From Vibrio chagasii (GTDB lineage Bacteria; Pseudomonadota; Gammaproteobacteria; Enterobacterales; Vibrionaceae), in NCBI RefSeq assembly GCF_002954585.1, contig NZ_MSCI01000002.1:1342089-1406088 (forward strand): a stretch of 64,000 nucleotides of DNA, written 5' to 3'. A model generated the notes under the pieces. It worked only from the letters and a program-made list of their open reading frames with translations. It did not search any database and was not told the origin of the DNA. Both the position numbers and the translations under genes were made by a program. Below are positions 60,064 through 64,000 of this stretch, piece after piece; position 1 is the stretch's first letter; the number at the start of each line of letters is the position of its first letter.

Positions 60064-61434
60064 TTAAGCTATTGCCTCTTTCTCTTGCTCAAGGCTTTTC
60101 TCTTTATGGTGCTTACGCTCACCGACAAACGCGTACAGCAGACAGATGATTGAAGCAACACAAGCACCAACCAAGATAGTGAAACCACCATCCCATCCGT
60201 AATGGTCAACCATGAAGCCTAGCACCGCGTTTGCTGCAACTGCGCCACCTAAGTAACCGAATAGACCTGTTAGACCTGCGGCTGTACCTGCAGCTTTCTT
60301 AGGTGCAAGTTCAAGTGCGTACAGGCCAATTAGCATTACCGGACCGTAGATTAGGAAACCAATCGCAATCAGTGCCATCATATCAATGGTTGGGTTACCT
60401 GCCGGGTTAAACCAGTAAACTAGGACCGCAATAGTCACCAATACCATGAACAAGATACCTGCTGGAGCACGGCGGCCCTTGAATAGTTTATCTGAGATCC
60501 AACCACACAACAGCGTGCCAGGGATACCTGCCCACTCATACAGGAAGTAAGCCCAAGAAGATTTATCTACAGAGAAGTCTTTCGCTTCTTTTAGGTAAAC
60601 AGGAGCCCAGTCCAGTACGCCATAACGAATTAGGTAAACGAACGCGTTTGCAATCGCGATAGACCACAGCAGTTTGTTGTTGAATACGTACTTAAAGAAG
60701 ATCTCTTTCGCTGTCATCTCAGTTTCGTGAGATTTGTCGTAGTCATCTGGGTAGTCGTTTTTGTGCTCTTCAATTGGCGGTAGACCACAAGATTGAGGGG
60801 TATCTCTTACTGTGAACCAAATGAAAATAGCAACGAGAGTGGCAAAAAATGCAGGAACATAAAAAGCGGTTCGCCAATCATCGTTGAAAGCCCACAGACC
60901 CAATAGGAACATTGGACCAATCAATCCACCACCCACGTTGTGAGCAACGTTCCATACAGACACGATTTCGCCACGCTCTTTACGTGACCACCAGTGCACC
61001 ATGGTTCGTCCACACGCTGGCCAGCCCATACCTTGGAACCAACCGTTCAAGAAGAGAAGAATAAACATTGCGGTAATGCTGCCGGTTGCCCAAGGCATGA
61101 AACCAAAGCAGAACATAACCAGTGCCGACATTAACAAGCCACCACTGAGGAAATAACGAGGGTTAGAACGGTCAGAAACGCTACCCATTAAGAATTTAGA
61201 TAGACCGTAAGCAATAGATACGGCTGCTAATGCCACACCCAGCTCACCACGGCTGAAACCCTGTTCAATCAAGTAAGGCATTGCCAAGCTGAAGTTTTTA
61301 CGGACTAGGTAGTAACCCGCGTAGCCAACAAAAATACCGATGAACAGTTGCCATCGTAATCGTGTGTAAGTGCTATCGATCTTATCTGATGACAAACGAT
61401 CGATATGCGCCATAGGTTTGAATATTCCAAACAT
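60064..61434 (-). CDS. glpT: Glycerol-3-phosphate:phosphate antiporter GlpT
   Basis: The 456-residue major-facilitator protein has 12 membrane segments, the GlpT start [40 protein letters not shown] near residue 43, and [19 protein letters not shown] near 132, the OPA-family signature. It exchanges glycerol-3-phosphate for phosphate across the inner membrane. Two GlpR-like operators precede it. Confidence 0.93.
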   Translation of the reverse strand: MFGIFKPMAHIDRLSSDKIDSTYTRLRWQLFIGIFVGYAGYYLVRKNFSLAMPYLIEQGFSRGELGVALAAVSIAYGLSKFLMGSVSDRSNPRYFLSGGLLMSALVMFCFGFMPWATGSITAMFILLFLNGWFQGMGWPACGRTMVHWWSRKERGEIVSVWNVAHNVGGGLIGPMFLLGLWAFNDDWRTAFYVPAFFATLVAIFIWFTVRDTPQSCGLPPIEEHKNDYPDDYDKSHETEMTAKEIFFKYVFNNKLLWSIAIANAFVYLIRYGVLDWAPVYLKEAKDFSVDKSSWAYFLYEWAGIPGTLLCGWISDKLFKGRRAPAGILFMVLVTIAVLVYWFNPAGNPTIDMMALIAIGFLIYGPVMLIGLYALELAPKKAAGTAAGLTGLFGYLGGAVAANAVLGFMVDHYGWDGGFTILVGACVASIICLLYAFVGERKHHKEKSLEQEKEAIA

Positions 61435-61467
61435 AGGAACCTCATATTATTGGGCGAAGGAAGAATA

Positions 61468-61506
61468 AAATGCTCGAACGAAAAAATTAACGCTCATTCG
61501 AAAACA
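61468..61506 (-). promoter_or_regulatory. Two candidate GlpR operators upstream of glpT
   Basis: AAATGCTCGAACGAAAAA (about 61468-61485) and ACGCTCATTCGAAAACAG (about 61490-61507) each resemble GlpR sites, which have ATGTTCG/CGAACAT half-sites. They lie 35-75 bases before the ATG. A weak CRP-like word TGTGATGCATATAGCT lies at about 61540. Control by glycerol-3-phosphate is inferred from position and family. Confidence 0.5.
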
Positions 61507-61808
61507 GGAGGGATTGTATGTGCTTCAGGAATAATTTCTGTGATGCATATAGCTATTAACAATAAATTTGTTTAAATACAGCAAATTAGTTTCATTTAAT
61601 TAGATCACGCTTCATATATTTGACTATTCGTTTACTATTCAACCAATTGTAAATCGAGCAGCACTAGCCATGGGTGAGCAATCGAGCGTTAAGCAAGCAC
61701 AGTACGTCGTATTATTGTCCTGACTGCATATTGAATACTGCGTTTTATGATGGCGACAAGACAACTTTCTATTTCTAGAAAGCATATTTAGGACGGTACA
61801 AAGACAAA

Positions 61809-61836
61809 AAAGGGCCTAGATTTCTCTAGACCCTTC
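61809..61836 (-). terminator. Terminator of the DUF3297 gene
   Basis: AAGGGCCTAGA-TTTC-TCTAGACCCTT with one mismatch, followed on the minus strand by TTTTTTG, 40 bases 3' of the gene's stop. Confidence 0.85.
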
Positions 61837-61878
61837 TAAAAACAGTATTCCGCAGCTGATTTCAGCTACAACAATCTA

Positions 61879-62133
61879 TTATTCTTCGATGTAGTAAGCT
61901 TCTACAGTGCCTTTAAGAGTAATAAGCATTGGCTGACCGAAACGATCAAGTGCTTTTGGAGAAGGGATCTTCACCCAACCTTCGCTGATGCAGTATTCTT
62001 CAACATCAGTACGCTCTTTACCATTTAGACGGATACCGATTGGGTATTCGAAACACTCAGCCACGTGGTGTGGGCTGCGTGGGTTGCCTGCAAGATGATC
62101 TGGTAAAGCTGGTCTTGAATTAGTATCGCTCAT
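61879..62133 (-). CDS. DUF3297 family protein
   Basis: The 84-residue protein starts MSDTNSRPALPDHLAGNPRSPH and includes GIRLNGKERTDVEEYCISEGWV and TLKGTVEAYY, a compact beta-rich family of Proteobacteria with no assigned role. ATG 62133 has AGGTAA upstream and is two codons after the frame's first ATG. Single gene with its own terminator. The intergenic space up to glpT (445 bases) holds this terminator and the glpT control region. Confidence 0.85.
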   Translation of the reverse strand: MSDTNSRPALPDHLAGNPRSPHHVAECFEYPIGIRLNGKERTDVEEYCISEGWVKIPSPKALDRFGQPMLITLKGTVEAYYIEE

Positions 62134-62303
62134 GTTCATTACCTGTATGTACGTAAATAAAAAAAGTGCGTCATTCTAGTCAATATAGGCTTTGTGCTCA
62201 ACAACTGCCGTAATAAATCGTATTGATAGCTTTAATCAGCGCCTAGTTGTTTGATTTATTGGCGATAATTGCTCTGTTTAAAAACAAATAGCTTAGTAAA
62301 AGA

Positions 62304-62334
62304 AGAGCACTCTGTTCATTAAACAGAGTGCTCT
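62304..62334 (-). terminator. Terminator of the TonB-dependent receptor gene
   Basis: AGAGCACTCTGTT-CATTA-AACAGAGTGCTCT is a perfect 13-base-pair stem just 3' of the stop at 62346; on the minus strand TCTTTT follows. Confidence 0.85.
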
Positions 62335-62345
62335 CAGACTAGTCT

Positions 62346-64000
62346 CTACCAATCATAGGTTACACTCGCGATTACGTTACGGCGGTCACCATAGAAACAG
62401 TAGAAATCACACGTTGCCACGTACTCTTTGTCTGCTAGGTTTTTTGCAGCAACTTGGAACTTGTAGTCTTCAATACGGTAGCTGACTGTTGCATCAAATA
62501 GCGTGTAAGAAGGAACAGCGTTAGTCTCTGTATTATCAGCGTAAGAATCACCAATGTAACGAGCACCTGCACCCACTGTTAGGCCATCGAGAGGACCACT
62601 CAAGAAACGATAGTTGGCCCAAGCTGAAGCCAATTGGTCAGCGATTTGCGACGGCGTATTACCCACATTGCTGCTATTTGCATCTTCGGTAATTTCAGAA
62701 TCGATAAACGATACGTTACCAATTAAGGTTAATTCTTCCGTTACATTTGCAACCGCTTCTAGCTCAACACCACGGTTACGAACTTCACCGATTTGCGTCA
62801 ACTGCCCAGCAACCTGACGCGCTAAGTTTTCTTTCGATCCCTCGAATGCGGCAATGTTGAAGTAACCATCGAAACTACGCGGTTGGTATTTCAAACCGAC
62901 TTCGTATTGCTCACCACGCTCTGGCTTCGCTGGATTACCATTTTGGTCCAGTTGAATTATCGGGTTAAATGATTGTGCGTAACTAGCGTAAGGTGTAAAG
63001 CCGCTATCCATTAGATAAGCAACACCGAAGTTAGTTGTCCATTCTTCGTTATCAACCTTAGTTTTAGCACCTGTCGTGGTGTTATGAGTCTTGTTTTGAG
63101 AATCATCGTAACGGACACCAATTTGGACTGCCCATTTATCAGCAATCATCATTTGGTCTTGAAGATACAGGCCTAGCTGATTGTTTTTGGTCTCGGTAGT
63201 TTGGCGGTCAGATTCATCAACAACACTAAAGTTTGAATCAAGCAGAGTAACGTTATTGCTATACGATGGATTAAACACATCAAACAACGGGTTTGCAATT
63301 GGGACTAAACCTACTCCAGGTACAGGGACACTAATAGAACTATTGCCGTCTGCAACAAATGGGTCAGCAGCATAATCCTTGCTGTCGATATCGATACTTT
63401 GGTAATCAATACCGGCTAGCAAAGTATGTTCTACAACACCAGTTTTGAAAGTATGTACAACACGGTTATCGATGTTGAATGCGTCAGACGTGCCTTCTTC
63501 CGTCGATGCCCCACGCAGGATTTTACTCTCTGTTGGGTCATATACACCTAAACCATAATCTTTTGCATAGCCAAGCGAGTACATTTGACGAAGGTTAATG
63601 TCCATCTTGCTGTAACGCGTGTTCTGCATGAAGTAGGTACTGTCATTGAAATGGTGTTCAAATTCATAACCTATCGACAGTTGTTCACGCTCAAACGTTT
63701 CCCAATCTGTATTACCTACTGCAGTGCTATCACTGATTTTTCCGTTTGGGTTCGATGTTAACGTCCCTTCCATCGGTAAGAATTGCAGATACGGATCTGA
63801 ATCATCTTTTTGGTAGCTAGTTAATAGCGTAATTTTGGTGTCGTCTGTGAATTTGTAAGCTAGAGAAGGGGCGATAAAAATGCGTTCAGCTTCTACACCA
63901 TCGACACGACTACCATTTTTACGACCAAGTGCTTGCAGGCGAAACGCCATTTTGTCATTGACTTCAGTGTTCACATCTACACTGATTTGCTTGCGATCGT
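62346..64000 (-). CDS. TonB-dependent siderophore receptor, C-terminal part
   Basis: About 551 residues of a 22-strand barrel are visible; the frame runs off the window, so the signal peptide, TonB box and plug are outside. The end SYRIEDYKFQVAAKNLADKEYVATCDFYCFYGDRRNVIASVTYDW has the family's last strands, a terminal Trp and a cysteine pair as in FhuA-type ferrichrome receptors. YEVGLKYQPRSFDGYFNIAAFEG is another barrel signature. I infer import of a hydroxamate-type siderophore; the ligand is not certain. Confidence 0.85.
   Translation of the reverse strand, partial: DRKQISVDVNTEVNDKMAFRLQALGRKNGSRVDGVEAERIFIAPSLAYKFTDDTKITLLTSYQKDDSDPYLQFLPMEGTLTSNPNGKISDSTAVGNTDWETFEREQLSIGYEFEHHFNDSTYFMQNTRYSKMDINLRQMYSLGYAKDYGLGVYDPTESKILRGASTEEGTSDAFNIDNRVVHTFKTGVVEHTLLAGIDYQSIDIDSKDYAADPFVADGNSSISVPVPGVGLVPIANPLFDVFNPSYSNNVTLLDSNFSVVDESDRQTTETKNNQLGLYLQDQMMIADKWAVQIGVRYDDSQNKTHNTTTGAKTKVDNEEWTTNFGVAYLMDSGFTPYASYAQSFNPIIQLDQNGNPAKPERGEQYEVGLKYQPRSFDGYFNIAAFEGSKENLARQVAGQLTQIGEVRNRGVELEAVANVTEELTLIGNVSFIDSEITEDANSSNVGNTPSQIADQLASAWANYRFLSGPLDGLTVGAGARYIGDSYADNTETNAVPSYTLFDATVSYRIEDYKFQVAAKNLADKEYVATCDFYCFYGDRRNVIASVTYDW

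Overview
The window looks like a stretch of a Vibrio chromosome, most likely a member of the Splendidus clade or a close relative. The genus call rests on VCR-like attC repeats, the Vibrio-type artP-artI-artQ-artM operon, a PBPRA1643-type SEC-C protein and a glpT-glpQ pair. The species is inference. No rRNA, tRNA, CRISPR array or prophage was recognised.

Layout. (1) 1-6.9 kb is a cassette array on the minus strand: a partial SDR, a rhomboid, a LysE exporter, GrpB, VOC, a methyltransferase, an FMN reductase-like protein and a GNAT, separated by attC-like repeats. An IS110/IS1111-type insertion sequence sits exactly in one attC core site. (2) 7.2-19.2 kb is mostly core chromosome: the arginine transporter operon, an MsbA-type ABC exporter, a thioesterase, a U32 (RlhA-like) protein, a GST, a GyrI-like protein, Rof, a cytochrome c and a broken outer-membrane protein gene. 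(3) 19.2-47.6 kb is a long, almost wholly minus-strand run of short single-domain genes (GNAT, VOC, GFA, HAD, NUDIX, HIT, DinB, cupin, hydrolases, a riboflavin synthase paralogue, a CatB-type acetyltransferase). Clear attC sites are missing, but half-site fossils occur between genes, so I read it as a decayed cassette array. (4) 47.6-52.3 kb is again a clear cassette array with well-conserved attC-like sites. (5) 52.4-58.8 kb is mixed accessory genes, several broken or very small. (6) 58.9-64 kb returns to core functions: GlpQ and GlpT (glycerophosphodiester use), a DUF3297 protein and the C-terminal part of a TonB-dependent siderophore receptor.

No integron integrase is present, so the attC clusters behave as cassette clusters without integrase in this window. 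At the 5' head of both conserved arrays (about 6.95 kb and 52.28 kb) lies the same diverged element of about 140 bp, with terminal inverted repeats, TA at its ends, and a shared TAACAGCTAT flank against the first cassette. This pairing is the least explained structure here.

Decay is widespread: a frameshifted transposase with a tandem duplication, nonsense codons in lacA-like, GNAT and outer-membrane genes, a GFA gene with a lost N-terminus, a transglutaminase fragment and a GNAT relic related to an intact cassette 49 kb away. Several lesions lie in short homopolymers, so sequencing error should be excluded for those.
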